64,000 bases of DNA from Vagococcus carniphilus. GTDB taxonomy: Bacteria; Bacillota; Bacilli; Lactobacillales; Vagococcaceae. Within the stretch, counting starts at the first letter, position 1. Every line of letters begins with the position of its first letter. The stretch is from the NCBI RefSeq assembly GCF_014397115.1, contig NZ_CP060720.1, positions 16,001 to 80,000 of the forward strand, written 5' to 3'. The position numbers were made by a program, and so were the translations under genes. This document shows, piece by piece, positions 36,214 to 45,305 of this stretch. The notes under the pieces are model-generated. The model saw only the letters and a program-made list of their open reading frames with translations. It had not been told where the DNA came from and did no database searches.

Positions 36214-36640
36214 TTTACCTGTATCTAATGCCGTTTTCAACTCATCAGCTGTATTGGCTTTATTGATTGCTCCTTCAGCTGCTTTTCCTGCTTCTTCAAC
36301 TTCTTTTAATTGCTTATCTTTTTCAACTTGCGTTAAATTGTTATCGTCATTAATTTTTTTATTAGTACCTTGAATAACTTTATCTAAATCGGCTAATGCC
36401 TTTGTTTTTTGTTCATCTAAAGGTGTTCCTTTAACGTACTTACTTTCAATATCTTTTTTACCAGTCTCAAATGCTGCATTTAATTTATCAGCTGTATCTG
36501 CAGCTTCAATAGCTTTTTTAGCTGTATTCCCTGCTTCTTCAACTTCTTTTAGTTGTTTTCCTTTTTCAGCTTCTGTTAAATTTGTATCTCCATTTATTTT
36601 ATCATTCGTCTCTTGAATCACTTTATCTAAATCAGCTAAT
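31552..36640 (-). repeat. Tandem array of about 21 DUF1542-type repeats, 243-bp period
   Basis: I count 18 repeats from the LPXTG end to 35935, one between 35935 and the frameshift, and two in the N-terminal ORF. The unit is 81 codons (243 bp). Repeats near 31960-32900 are nearly identical in DNA, while those towards the N terminus diverge and have LDEQK rather than LDLRK linkers. This looks like recent local duplication at the C-terminal side. Confidence 0.85.
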
Positions 36641-37566
36641 TTAATTTCTTTATATGCTTCTTTATCAAATTCATAAACAAATTTAATTGATACTTCTTTA
36701 GTATCAGGATCTTGTAAAGCTCCCGTCATATTTCCTGGTTTTTTAAGTGTATAACCAGGTATATCAAGTAACGCTTTTTCATCATATTGATACGTTTGAC
36801 CATTTAGTAAAGTATAGGTTTCATCTGGAATTTCTTTACCTGATGAGTCATTAACCTTTCGTCCCAAATTATCCCTAAAGGTTACAGTTGTTGTTATCTC
36901 ACCTGGGAATGGAACTCCAATTGATGAAGCTGGATTTGCTGTAGTATAACCATTGGCTGTATGAAGTGTCTCTGTAATATTTTTTGTTAACCAATCATAA
37001 GCAATCTTTACAGTTCCTGGTGCTGTTTCTTTCTCACCAGTACTTAGTGTTCGATAGTAATATCTCTGACCTGATGCAAAAAGGGAGAATTCTTTCTCAT
37101 TTACTGAATATTTTTCACCAGGTTTTAAAATAGTTGTTTTAACTTTTGTATAATCTTTACCACTTTTTTTCCATTCAATTATTTTCATGTTTTTTACTGC
37201 TTCATTCTGACGTTTTTCTCTTGGAACTGATATTGTATAGTATTCTGTTTCAGCAATATTTTTATAAACTCTATTTGTGTAATACTCTGAATCTTCATCA
37301 ATTGGTGCAGTTTGTGGATTATTAAGATTGTCACTAATCGTCATATTTCTATCTACCAATTTTGCGTCCAACGGATTTAAACTAGCTGAATAATTTAAAA
37401 TACTATGAATAGCTGTTTGATCATTCCCCATTAAATTAAGACCTTCTGCATTCGCAACAGTTACTTTTAAAGTTCCTGTTCCTAAAAAGAATAGCCCTGC
37501 TACCACCCAAAATTTACCTGACTTATACATTTTATAGCGTTTTTTTAATCCATTTTTATCGTTCAA
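36175..37566 (-). CDS. DUF1542-repeat LPXTG adhesin, N-terminal part (frameshifted)
   Basis: 463 codons from a TTG start behind AAGGGGGAA. The signal peptide is of the KxYKxGKxW class (RYKMYKSGKFWVVAGLFF), cleaved near VANAEG. A non-repeat region (about 45-310) follows, with beta-rich segments that resemble MucBP-like domains (ITTTVTFRDNLGRKVND, VSIKFVYEFD); that match is weak. Two DUF1542 repeats come last. The frame then leaves the repeat pattern at about 36213, and translation stops 12 codons later after GILRGNILQEHL, while the expected IEGKYIAGTPLDEQK continues in another frame. Unless the base is restored, this gives a secreted fragment without a wall anchor. Confidence 0.85.
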   Translation of the reverse strand: MNDKNGLKKRYKMYKSGKFWVVAGLFFLGTGTLKVTVANAEGLNLMGNDQTAIHSILNYSASLNPLDAKLVDRNMTISDNLNNPQTAPIDEDSEYYTNRVYKNIAETEYYTISVPREKRQNEAVKNMKIIEWKKSGKDYTKVKTTILKPGEKYSVNEKEFSLFASGQRYYYRTLSTGEKETAPGTVKIAYDWLTKNITETLHTANGYTTANPASSIGVPFPGEITTTVTFRDNLGRKVNDSSGKEIPDETYTLLNGQTYQYDEKALLDIPGYTLKKPGNMTGALQDPDTKEVSIKFVYEFDKEAYKEIKLADLDKVIQETNDKINGDTNLTEAEKGKQLKEVEEAGNTAKKAIEAADTADKLNAAFETGKKDIESKYVKGTPLDEQKTKALADLDKVIQGTNKKINDDNNLTQVEKDKQLKEVEEAGKAAEGAINKANTADELKTALDTGKGILRGNILQEHL

Positions 37567-38103
37567 AACAATTCCCCCTTGCTTGTATTAAAAATAATCT
37601 ATTTATGAACTCATCATAAAAAAAACTGTTTTTTATTACAAGTTTTATGCATTAAGTTCTATTTAAAAAACATATAAAAATATTTAAACTACTTAAGCTA
37701 ACTTTTAGTTAACTATATAAACGCTATTTTAATAATATTATCACCCATTAAAAACGATTTCACAAAAAATTAAATAACTATTTTTTAAACTTTTTAATAA
37801 AGAAACATTTATTTTATTTTTTTAAAATAACAACAGTTAAACAACATCTATCATTCTAATTATAAAAAAACATATCAAAATACGGTTTGTACACTATTTT
37901 AAAAGACAAAAAACAAAGCGATTAATTATCGCTTTGTTTTTTTATCTTCATTTTTTCGAAAAAAGCACTTAATTTAATAATTTATTTTTAAAACCGATTT
38001 TCATTTAACGTTATTTAAGTGGTCGTTTGTGAAAATCCTTATTATTTTAAATCACTTTTTTTGTATTTGTGTCTATATTCTTTTCCTACCCAATACAATC
38101 AAT
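37567..38103. other. AT-rich intergenic region upstream of the DUF1542 adhesin
   Basis: About 540 bp, very AT-rich, no credible ORF. It should contain the adhesin promoter; the best candidate is leftward TGATAATAT at about 37735-37743 with no good -35. A short dyad TAACTtttAGTTA is at 37699-37711. A terminator hairpin is at 37911-37939. Confidence 0.4.
37911..37939. terminator. Bidirectional terminator hairpin
   Basis: AAACAAAGCGAT / ATCGCTTTGTTT stem around five bases, with T runs on both strands. It is 165 bp past the chorismate mutase stop and is the only candidate terminator for that gene pair. Confidence 0.65.
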
Positions 38104-38364
38104 TTATTTTTTATTTTTCTGATATTCTTTCGAAACATCCATTATTTGTTGAAACGTTTCAACAATTGCTTCTTTATATTCTGTTTTTTCAATTGAATTT
38201 GCTATCTTTTCGCGAACTTCTTTTTCTCTATTATTATCTAGCACAGGTATATTATTCTCTTTTTTAATACGTACCACTTCATCCACACAGATATAGCGTT
38301 TTTCAAGTAGTTTTACAATTTCTTGATCAATTTGATTAATTTCATCTCTTATTTTCTCTAACAT
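38104..38364 (-). CDS. Chorismate mutase, AroQ type
   Basis: 86 residues, one all-helical AroQ domain: LEKIRDEINQIDQEIVKLLEKR, RIKKENNIPVLDNNREKEV, and ETFQQIMDVSKEYQ. It converts chorismate to prephenate at the head of Phe/Tyr synthesis. Monofunctional, with no dehydratase or dehydrogenase fusion and no aro genes beside it. It lies 21 bp after the sirtuin gene and is probably co-transcribed with it. Confidence 0.85.
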   Translation of the reverse strand: MLEKIRDEINQIDQEIVKLLEKRYICVDEVVRIKKENNIPVLDNNREKEVREKIANSIEKTEYKEAIVETFQQIMDVSKEYQKNKK

Positions 38365-38385
38365 CTTTTTCTCCTTCTAATTTTG

Positions 38386-39078
38386 CTAAACGAACTCTTT
38401 AAAAAATGTTTCTGCTGATTCTTGAACAAATAAATGAGGTGCTTGTAAATAGATTGGCTCATTATTAATCACTAATATTTTGCTTTTTGGATTCCTGTAA
38501 TCAATTAATCCACTAAATGGATATACTTTAAAAGTGGTTCCTACAATAACAACTAAATCAGCTTGTTCAAGCCACTGAACAGAAGATTGAATTCCCTCTT
38601 CAGATAAACCTTCCTCATATAAAACCACATTAGGTCTTACTCTTCCACCGCAATTTTCATGAATAGAAGAGATAAGATATTGACTTGAGGAAACCTTTTG
38701 CCCACAAGCCATACAGTAGCAATCATTAAGATTACCATGGAAATTCACGACTTTTTGGCTACCTGCTTTATCATGTAAACCATCTATATTTTGAGAAATA
38801 ATACTAACATCATGAGCAGTTTCAAGCTTTTTCATTCCTTGATGAATAACATTAGGCATTGCTTCTTCATGATAAAGTTGTTTCACAAAATCATAAAACT
38901 TTTCAGGTTCTTCCATCAAACAAGTATGACTAAGCAAATACTCTGGATTTTCGATTCCCTTATAAACGCCAGTCATAGAACGATAATCTGGAATCCCTGA
39001 AGGCGTTGAAACGCCAGCTCCAGTCATAAAAACGATTCGCTGACTTTTTTTAATTAAATCAATTGCTTCCTGATTCAT
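38386..39078 (-). CDS. NAD-dependent protein deacylase, Sir2 family
   Basis: 230 residues, close to the usual bacterial sirtuin size. NAD-binding motif MTGAGVSTPSGIPDYRS at about residues 18-34, SQNIDGLHDKAG, catalytic His in NFHGN, and VVIVGTTFKVYPFSGL. The zinc site is CMAC plus HENC: the third ligand position holds His where CxxC is usual. Removes acetyl or longer acyl groups from protein lysines; targets unknown. Upstream of the chorismate mutase gene. Confidence 0.9.
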   Translation of the reverse strand: MNQEAIDLIKKSQRIVFMTGAGVSTPSGIPDYRSMTGVYKGIENPEYLLSHTCLMEEPEKFYDFVKQLYHEEAMPNVIHQGMKKLETAHDVSIISQNIDGLHDKAGSQKVVNFHGNLNDCYCMACGQKVSSSQYLISSIHENCGGRVRPNVVLYEEGLSEEGIQSSVQWLEQADLVVIVGTTFKVYPFSGLIDYRNPKSKILVINNEPIYLQAPHLFVQESAETFFKEFV

Positions 39079-39196
39079 TTTTTTGGCCTCCTCTATATTT
39101 TTCTTACTTCTATTGTATCATGGATTATTCTTATCCTTTTTTAACATAAAAAAGAACAGAATGAAAGAAAAGTTGTCAATTTCTTTTTATTTTTCC

Positions 39197-39225
39197 ATGA
39201 CTTTTCCATTTGGGTGTGCTATAGT
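39197..39225 (+). promoter_or_regulatory. Promoter of the lysine-riboswitch transcript
   Basis: ATGACT (39197-39202), 17-bp spacer, TATAGT (39220-39225) with TGC before it (extended -10). Transcription should start near 39232, just ahead of the riboswitch. Confidence 0.6.
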
Positions 39226-39257
39226 GAAACACAAGAAAGAAAAAGAACAGCTGAATA

Positions 39258-39440
39258 AAGAATCTAGAGGTTGCGAAACATCATGATTATCAAACGAGCA
39301 TAAGGATGCGACGACGTTGATAGTGAGGGATTTTCGCCGAAATGTTAAATTAGGACCTTACCTGTTTAATGTTGGGGCTATAGTGAATAACTATAGCACT
39401 GTCTCAGTCAATCTGAGGTGCGCTACGATTTGATAAATAC
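39258..39440 (+). promoter_or_regulatory. Lysine riboswitch (L box)
   Basis: The conserved L-box blocks occur in order: AGAGGTTGCG, GATTATC paired later with GTTGATAGTGAGGG, TCGCCGAA, a TTGGGGCTATAG / CTATAGCACTGTC arm, the CTCAGTCAATCTGAG hairpin and GTGCGCTAC. The outer P1 helix can form between AATCTAG (about 39261-39267) and CTACGATT. A terminator follows at 39472, so lysine binding should stop transcription of the transporter. Recognised by eye against the known L-box layout. Confidence 0.88.
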
Positions 39441-39471
39441 CTATGTGTTTTATTATTTATCAACTATCCAT

Positions 39472-39504
39472 GAAGCAACCTTTAGATAAGGTTGCTTCTT
39501 TTTT
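39472..39504 (+). terminator. Riboswitch-controlled terminator
   Basis: GAAGCAACC / GGTTGCTTC stem followed by TTTTTT, between the lysine aptamer and the transporter start codon. It acts as the expression platform. Confidence 0.8.
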
Positions 39505-39519
39505 GTATAAGAAAGGAAC

Positions 39520-41124
39520 ATGGATATGTTAAAAAAAGGAAATAAAGTACAAACAATTGTTTATTCGTTGGCATTACTTATGATAAGTCTCTTTTTTGCT
39601 GGAAATACAGCTCTAGCTGAAAAAGAAACCTTTACTGTTGGGATGGAAGCTGGTTACCCACCCTTCAACTGGACGCAGCAAGATGACAGTAACGGAGCTG
39701 TTCCTATTAAGGGCTCGAAAGAATTTGCTGGTGGTTACGATGTTGAAATTGCCAAAAAAATTGCTGATGGATTAGGAAAAGAATTAGTTATTTTTAAAAC
39801 AGATTGGGATGGTTTACCACCTGCTGTAACATCAGGAAAAGCTGATGCTATTATTGCTGGGATGTCACCAACAGAAGAACGTAAAAGAACTTTGGATTTT
39901 TCTGATTACTACTACAGTTCACAATTAACAATGCTTGTTAAAAAAGATGGTTCTTTTAGTAAAGCTACTTCCCTAGCAGATTTTAAAGACGCTAAAATTA
40001 CCGCACAATTAAACACGCTACACTACAATGTTATTGACCAAATACCAGATGTTGCTAAGCAAACTGCTATGAGTGATTTTTCAGCTATGCGTGTTGCTTT
40101 AGAATCTGGAAAAATTGATGGCTATGTCACAGAAGTGCCTGAAGGAATCACAGCTGAAAAATTAAATCCTAATTTTAAAATGATTCGTTTTGATAAAGAA
40201 AATGGCTTTCAAACATCAGAAGCTGATAATGCGATTGCGATTGGTATGAAAAAGAAATCACCAGACTTAGCTAAAGTAAATGAAACTCTAGCTGGCATTT
40301 CTCAAAAAGAGCGTGACGAGATTATGGATCACGCAATCAATCAACAACCTGATGTTAAAGAAGATCAACCTTGGTATATCTGGGTTAAAAATATCGCTAA
40401 AGATAATTGGAAAATGTTCTTACGCGGAGCTGGAACAACTCTTTTAATTGCTTTAGTCGGAACAGTTGTCGGAACAACGATTGGTTTAGGAATCGGGATT
40501 TACAGAACCATTCCAACACCTGAAAAAACAGGACTTCGTATGGCTTATAATCTGTTAAATGGTATTTTCTCAGTTTATATTGAGATCTTTAGAGGAACTC
40601 CGATGATCGTTCAATCAATGGTTATCTTCTACGGTTCATCTCAATTATATGGAATTGATATGAATCCTTTAACAGCTGCTTTAATCATTGTTTCAATCAA
40701 CACAGGAGCTTACATGACTGAGATTGTGCGTGGTGGGATCTTCTCCGTTGATAAAGGGCAATTTGAAGCTGCTTCAGCTATCGGAATGACTCACTGGCAA
40801 ACAATGACCAACGTTGTTATTCCTCAAGTTTTTAGAAATACTCTTCCAGCTATTGGTAATGAGTTTGTTATTAATATCAAAGATACATCTGTTTTAAATG
40901 TTATCGCGGTTTCTGAGTTGTTCTTTGCATCAAAAACTGCTGCAGGTGCTAACTTTAGATTCTTTGAAACATTCACTATTACATGTGTTATCTACTTTGT
41001 AATGACCTTTACAGTCACAAGAATTTTACGCTATCTAGAAAAAAGATTAGACGGCGATGGTAGTTACGCACCATATGCTAATCAAATGCAAACTGCAAAA
41101 TTAGAAAGAAAGGATGAACGCTAA
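39520..41124 (+). CDS. Amino-acid ABC transporter, substrate-binding protein fused to permease (probable lysine uptake)
   Basis: 534 residues. Signal peptide (about 1-33, ending ALAEKE), then a family-3 solute-binding domain (about 34-275; [44 protein letters not shown]). A HisM/GlnP-like permease domain follows (about 300-520; EAA loop [20 protein letters not shown]). The fusion is the GlnP-type layout common in Lactobacillales. The lysine riboswitch upstream points to lysine, perhaps other basic amino acids, as substrate; that is inference. ATG at 39520 or 39526 may be the start, the second having better spacing from AAAGGA. TAATG overlaps the ATPase gene. Confidence 0.92.
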   Translation: MDMLKKGNKVQTIVYSLALLMISLFFAGNTALAEKETFTVGMEAGYPPFNWTQQDDSNGAVPIKGSKEFAGGYDVEIAKKIADGLGKELVIFKTDWDGLPPAVTSGKADAIIAGMSPTEERKRTLDFSDYYYSSQLTMLVKKDGSFSKATSLADFKDAKITAQLNTLHYNVIDQIPDVAKQTAMSDFSAMRVALESGKIDGYVTEVPEGITAEKLNPNFKMIRFDKENGFQTSEADNAIAIGMKKKSPDLAKVNETLAGISQKERDEIMDHAINQQPDVKEDQPWYIWVKNIAKDNWKMFLRGAGTTLLIALVGTVVGTTIGLGIGIYRTIPTPEKTGLRMAYNLLNGIFSVYIEIFRGTPMIVQSMVIFYGSSQLYGIDMNPLTAALIIVSINTGAYMTEIVRGGIFSVDKGQFEAASAIGMTHWQTMTNVVIPQVFRNTLPAIGNEFVINIKDTSVLNVIAVSELFFASKTAAGANFRFFETFTITCVIYFVMTFTVTRILRYLEKRLDGDGSYAPYANQMQTAKLERKDER

Positions 41125-41861
41125 TGGCTTCTTTCATTGAAATTAATCATTTACAAAAAAGTTACGGAGACAACAATGTGTTAAAAGATGTTCATGTTGG
41201 CATTGAAAAAGGAGAAATCGTTACTATTATTGGGCCTTCTGGTTCTGGTAAATCGACTCTTTTGCGCTGTATTAACTTACTTGAAAAGCCAACAGGCGGT
41301 GAAATCCTTTATAAAAATGAAAATATTTTAGCACCAGGTTATGATTTACCTCAATTCAGAACTCATGTTGGAATGGTTTTCCAGCAATTTAATTTATTTG
41401 AAAATCATGATATTTTAAGCAACTGTATGGTTGGCCAAATGAAGGTGTTAAACCGTTCAAAAGAAGAGGCTGAAAAAATTGCCATTGAAAACTTAGATAA
41501 AGTTGGCATGAAACAATTTGCTCATGCTAAACCGTCTCAATTATCAGGTGGACAAAAACAACGGGTAGCTATTGCTCGTGCCATTTCAATGGACCCTGAA
41601 GTTATGTTGTTTGACGAACCTACGTCAGCCCTTGACCCAGAGATGGTTGGTGAAGTGCTAAAAATTATGCGCGAATTGACAGAGACAGGACTAACGATGA
41701 TTATCGTGACTCATGAAATGAAATTTGCTGAAGAAGTTTCAGACCGTGTCATTTTTATGGATAAAGGAGTCGTCGCAGAAGAAGGCGCTCCAGATAAAAT
41801 CTTTAATCACCCAACAGAAGAGAGAACAAAAGAATTTTTACAACGAATCATTGAGAATTAA
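41124..41861 (+). CDS. Amino-acid ABC transporter ATP-binding protein
   Basis: 245 residues, GlnQ/HisP type. Walker [10 protein letters not shown] (about 37-45), signature [14 protein letters not shown], Walker [15 protein letters not shown], and switch His in IIVTHEM. It powers the permease encoded just upstream (TAATG overlap, translational coupling). Under the same lysine riboswitch. Confidence 0.95.
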   Translation: MASFIEINHLQKSYGDNNVLKDVHVGIEKGEIVTIIGPSGSGKSTLLRCINLLEKPTGGEILYKNENILAPGYDLPQFRTHVGMVFQQFNLFENHDILSNCMVGQMKVLNRSKEEAEKIAIENLDKVGMKQFAHAKPSQLSGGQKQRVAIARAISMDPEVMLFDEPTSALDPEMVGEVLKIMRELTETGLTMIIVTHEMKFAEEVSDRVIFMDKGVVAEEGAPDKIFNHPTEERTKEFLQRIIEN

Positions 41862-41881
41862 ACAGGACAATCAATGAGAGA

Positions 41882-41926
41882 AAAGAACAAGCCAGTACAT
41901 GAAAATGTATTAGCTTGTTCTTTTTA
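41882..41926 (+). terminator. Terminator after the ABC transporter operon
   Basis: AAGAACAAGC / GCTTGTTCTT stem with a second inner stem (TACAT / ATGTA) and T run. Also usable by the convergent acetyltransferase gene. Confidence 0.75.
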
Positions 41927-41931
41927 TTGAT

Positions 41932-42453
41932 TTATTTTTTATAGTCTTTTCTAATAATCGACATAATAATTTCGTCAGAATAAGTACCGTCATAAAAAAG
42001 TGCTTCTCTTAAAACACCTTCTCTAACAAAGCCACACTTTTCATAAGCTCGTATACCTCTTGGATTATGACTAAAGACTTCTAATTGTAATCGATTCAAT
42101 TTTAACTCTTCAAATACGTACTGAATAGCTAATTTTGTTGCCTCTGAACCAAATCCTTTTCCGATAACCTTTTGATTATTTAACGCTATCCTAAATCCAG
42201 CTGATTTATTATCTTGATCAATAGATAGGATAGACAATTCACCAATCATCTCCTTTGTTTCATTTAAACAAATGGCATAGTCTTCCCTAGTTTCATCATT
42301 GATAATTGCTTTAATATGAGTTTCAATTTGCTCAATAGAATATTGGGCTTTCGTTCCAGTCATCAGCATTATTTCTTTATCGTCCATACTTTTTTTATAA
42401 ATAGCCGCGTCAGACACTAATAGTGGTCTTAAATAAATATGTTCAGATTTCAT
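41932..42453 (-). CDS. GNAT acetyltransferase, RimJ/RimL type
   Basis: 173 residues. Starts HIYLRPLLVSDAAIYKKSMDD, with the acetyl-CoA loop GKGFGSEATKLAIQYVFEEL and LNRLQLEVFSHNPRGIRAYEKCGFVREG, the hallmark of RimJ/RimL-like enzymes. Substrate could be a protein N terminus or a small molecule. Single leftward gene. Confidence 0.85.
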   Translation of the reverse strand: MKSEHIYLRPLLVSDAAIYKKSMDDKEIMLMTGTKAQYSIEQIETHIKAIINDETREDYAICLNETKEMIGELSILSIDQDNKSAGFRIALNNQKVIGKGFGSEATKLAIQYVFEELKLNRLQLEVFSHNPRGIRAYEKCGFVREGVLREALFYDGTYSDEIIMSIIRKDYKK

Positions 42454-42559
42454 TATAATACTCCTTTACTATTTTTATTTTAAAACATTTTTTATCATCT
42501 AGATTAGTCAGTCATTTTATTTTACAATATAGATAACTAATAAGCCACGGAGGTTCAAT

Positions 42560-42988
42560 ATGTTTAGTTACTATTTCTTTTTTATTCGAAAAATTATCTT
42601 ATTTCTTCTAGCTATCAATTTCTTTTACCAAGGGATTAAATGGTATCAATCTAATAAAAAAATTACTTTTTCAGAATCAACAAAAAATCGATTTAAATGT
42701 ACCTCTTGCCAAAAAGAGTATACTATTAATGGGGGTGAAGCAAAGAAAAAACTATCTGGTGCCATTAAAAAGAGTGTTCAAACACCCTTTCGTCAAACCA
42801 CACAATATAAATTTTCTTGCCCAGAATGCCAACAGTACGTATTTCAAGAAAAAGAATTTGATATCAATCAAACGAAGCTTTTAGGAAATACTCGCGTTCA
42901 AATTGACACCTTTCAAATAAAACCTTTTAAAGAATTTGCTTTAAAAGGAATCTTACCAATGCTTATTGGTATGTTACTACTCGGATAA
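42560..42988 (+). CDS. Membrane protein with a zinc-ribbon-like domain
   Basis: 142 residues. N-terminal membrane segment (about 8-28), a soluble domain with CTSC and CPEC pairs (two CxxC, probable zinc ribbon), and a short C-terminal hydrophobic stretch (ALKGILPMLIGMLLLG). RBS GGAGG lies 8 bases before ATG. Function unknown. Its 3' region runs into repeat copy A, whose hairpin may serve as its terminator. Confidence 0.6.
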   Translation: MFSYYFFFIRKIILFLLAINFFYQGIKWYQSNKKITFSESTKNRFKCTSCQKEYTINGGEAKKKLSGAIKKSVQTPFRQTTQYKFSCPECQQYVFQEKEFDINQTKLLGNTRVQIDTFQIKPFKEFALKGILPMLIGMLLLG

Positions 42989-43058
42989 TTTAGTTATATC
43001 ATATAATTTTCATAAAAAGAAAAAAGGCTTATCAAAAAATCTTCACATTTAGAAGCTA

Positions 43059-43103
43059 TTATATAAGCATACCAACAAAACAAACCCTAACAAACTTTTT
43101 CAT
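43059..43103 (-). CDS. Candidate micro-ORF in element copy A (14 residues)
   Basis: MKKFVRVCFVGMLI, starting ATG at 43103, with GGAGG (43114-43118 on the other strand) about 9 bases upstream in the loop of a hairpin. Positively charged start and hydrophobic remainder. The twin at 47932-47982 differs by an in-frame codon insertion and a longer end. Too short to call confidently; translation is a hypothesis. Confidence 0.35.
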   Translation of the reverse strand: MKKFVRVCFVGMLI

Positions 43104-43146
43104 TTTATTTACTCCTCCAAAGTAAATAAACAACTCCTTTTTTTAA

Positions 43147-43173
43147 CCACTAGAGATGTCTAGTGGTTTTTTT
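43147..43173 (+). terminator. Terminator hairpin of element copy A
   Basis: CCACTAGA GATG TCTAGTGG, a perfect 8-bp stem with tetraloop and T7. Compared with copy B, the innermost pair changes from A-T to C-G, a compensatory change that supports RNA-level selection. Confidence 0.8.
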
Positions 43174-43220
43174 ATTGCCAAAAAAAGCAAGCAGATTTCT
43201 CTACTTGCTCAGTTTCTTCA

Positions 43221-45278
43221 TCATAATTTAAAATACGTTAATTTCCCATTCATTGTGACAGTTAACTCACTTAATCGAATAGCCGCTGAGGAAACTTCTT
43301 CTGTTGACGCTGACATCTCTTCAGCTGAAGCCGCAATCTCTTCGGATGTTTCAGATAATTTTTCTGAAAGTAACTTAATCCCTAGAACATCTTGATTGAC
43401 TACTTCAATATCTGAGCTGACCGTCGTCGCTAAATCTGTCGTGGTAACAATTTTTCTGTCCACATTCCCGACAGACGAAAGAATAATATCAAAAGTAGAT
43501 AAGGTTGTTGAAATATGAGAACTTTGAGTTACAATTTCTTGTTCAACACTTTGAGTGGCACCTAACATTAGGTTATTTTCTTCTAAAATCGTTTGAAGAA
43601 TCTCTTGGATATCTCCTGCTGAACGATTACTTTGTTCAGCTAGTTTTCGAATCTCTTCTGCTACCACAGAAAATCCTTTACCAGCTTCTCCAGCTCTCGC
43701 TGCTTCAATAGCCGCATTTAAGGCTAACAAGTTAGTTTGTTCAGAAATGTTATTAATTAATACTGCCATGTTATCAACTTTATGAATATACTCACCAACA
43801 ATTGCTGCACGCTTAATTAATTCCTTCACTGATAAATCAAGTGCTTCAGAAGATAAAACAAGTTGCTTAATATCTTCTTGGCTTGCCATAGAGCGGTCAT
43901 TAATTAATTGTGATTCATCTTTTAACTCGCCAATAACGGTAGTCATTCTGTTAACTTTTTTGCTAAAATCAACCACTGTTTTTTCTGTGTTAGCTAATTT
44001 TTGGTATTGCTCGCCAATATCTATGGCAATATCACTAGCAGATTGCGCTACCGTCTCAGAAGTTGCTGCTAACTCTTCAGAAAAAGCAGATAAGTTCTGA
44101 GAATCATCTCCTACTTTAGAAGCGGTTGTTTGGAAACTTGAAACAATATTATGTAACTCACTCTGAGCTACTTTAATAGAATCTCCTATTGCCCCTAATT
44201 CATCTTTACGAACGAAGACATCTCCTTCAAAACTATTATTTAAGTTTCCTTCAGAGAATTGATGAACTGTTTGGCTATAATGTTTAAGGACTTTAGTGAT
44301 TCTTTTTGAGAATGACATAATTAATAGAGACACAATAATTATTCCTACTATACTGACCGTACAAAATAGAATCAATAACTGACGAGGTTTTTCCGCTAAC
44401 AAGCGATTTTCAACACTAATACCTAACTTCCAGTCAGCGCCCTCAATACTATCAAAGTAAAAATCATACTCTTTACTATTTTTATTAAATTTTGCTGTTC
44501 CTTTGTTTTTCGTCAACATTTTAGATACTTGTTCAACATAAGAAGCATCTTTTTCATCACTAATTTTTGATACTAATAATTTCTCATTATTGACTCCACC
44601 TAGATAAGTACCATCTTTCGCAACTAAAACAGCTTTTCCTTTGTAATCAATTTTCATATCACTTACTAATTTTTGAATACTCGAAAGATCCACATCTACA
44701 GTAATAACCCCAAGAAGTTCACTCTCATTTTTGTACATTGGATAAGCAAAAGTTACCATTGATTTATTTGCCGTTTTATCCAAATAAGGAGCTGTCCAAC
44801 CGCCTTCTTTTTTACTTTTTCCAAGTTGATACCATTCTGTTTCCCAATTTGTTGATTTTTCTTCCTGATAATTCCGATTGAATTGAACGCCATCCGATCC
44901 TTTAAAAACATACGGAGCTAGATTTTTGTGGGCCTGGTAATCAGCTGGTTCAAACCAAACTCCCATCGCAAAAGTTTCAGGTTGATGCGATACTTGTTTT
45001 GTTAATAAAGTTTGATACTCTTTTTCCGTCATTTTCTGACTGTTTTCTTCAATCATTTTTGCTGTTGATTTAGCAATAGATTCTTGAACTATTAGCATAT
45101 TATTGATTGTAGTCGTGGAATCGCTAACAACTAAGTCCATACCCTTGTTAATTTCATGTTCGACCATAGATTTTGAGAAAAAGTAGCCGGTGCCCGATAT
45201 AATAATAAGTAATAAGACAACGATTGGAATAACCGTACTAACAATTTCTGATGCTAATCGTTTAAATTGAAAATTCAT
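43221..45278 (-). CDS. Methyl-accepting chemotaxis protein
   Basis: 685 residues from ATG at 45278, which fits AAGGAAGG better than the ATG three codons earlier (45287). Membrane segments near 14-34 and 285-308 flank a large dCache-like sensor ([40 protein letters not shown]). A HAMP region follows (about 310-365), then the signalling domain with the conserved hairpin tip [40 protein letters not shown]. It implies a CheA/CheW system and motility elsewhere in the genome. No other che gene is here. A sigma-D-like promoter precedes it. Confidence 0.94.
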   Translation of the reverse strand: MNFQFKRLASEIVSTVIPIVVLLLIIISGTGYFFSKSMVEHEINKGMDLVVSDSTTTINNMLIVQESIAKSTAKMIEENSQKMTEKEYQTLLTKQVSHQPETFAMGVWFEPADYQAHKNLAPYVFKGSDGVQFNRNYQEEKSTNWETEWYQLGKSKKEGGWTAPYLDKTANKSMVTFAYPMYKNESELLGVITVDVDLSSIQKLVSDMKIDYKGKAVLVAKDGTYLGGVNNEKLLVSKISDEKDASYVEQVSKMLTKNKGTAKFNKNSKEYDFYFDSIEGADWKLGISVENRLLAEKPRQLLILFCTVSIVGIIIVSLLIMSFSKRITKVLKHYSQTVHQFSEGNLNNSFEGDVFVRKDELGAIGDSIKVAQSELHNIVSSFQTTASKVGDDSQNLSAFSEELAATSETVAQSASDIAIDIGEQYQKLANTEKTVVDFSKKVNRMTTVIGELKDESQLINDRSMASQEDIKQLVLSSEALDLSVKELIKRAAIVGEYIHKVDNMAVLINNISEQTNLLALNAAIEAARAGEAGKGFSVVAEEIRKLAEQSNRSAGDIQEILQTILEENNLMLGATQSVEQEIVTQSSHISTTLSTFDIILSSVGNVDRKIVTTTDLATTVSSDIEVVNQDVLGIKLLSEKLSETSEEIAASAEEMSASTEEVSSAAIRLSELTVTMNGKLTYFKL

Positions 45279-45305
45279 TCGCAACATCCCTTCCTTTCAA
45301 TATTT

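Larger units (their letters stand above)
43042..43173. repeat. Dispersed element, copy A
   Basis: About 130 bp shared with 47914-48049, with few differences. Shared blocks include TATATAAGCATACCAACAAA, CCCTAACAAACTTTTTCAT, TTTACTCCTCCAAAGTAAAT and AACAACTCCTTTTT. It ends on the plus strand in a terminator hairpin (43147-43166) plus T7. On the minus strand it has a Shine-Dalgarno site and a 14-codon ORF. An inner inverted repeat TTTATTTAC / GTAAATAAA puts TCCTCC (plus) or GGAGGA (minus) in the loop. Confidence 0.8.

Noticed and set aside
31552-36640. CRISPR-like regular repeats
   Set aside because: The 243-bp period is coding and matches an 81-residue protein repeat; there are no short palindromic repeats with unique spacers and no cas genes.
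39083-39286. 67-residue ORF upstream of the lysine transporter
   Set aside because: It overlaps the promoter and the 5' part of the lysine riboswitch and has no RBS.
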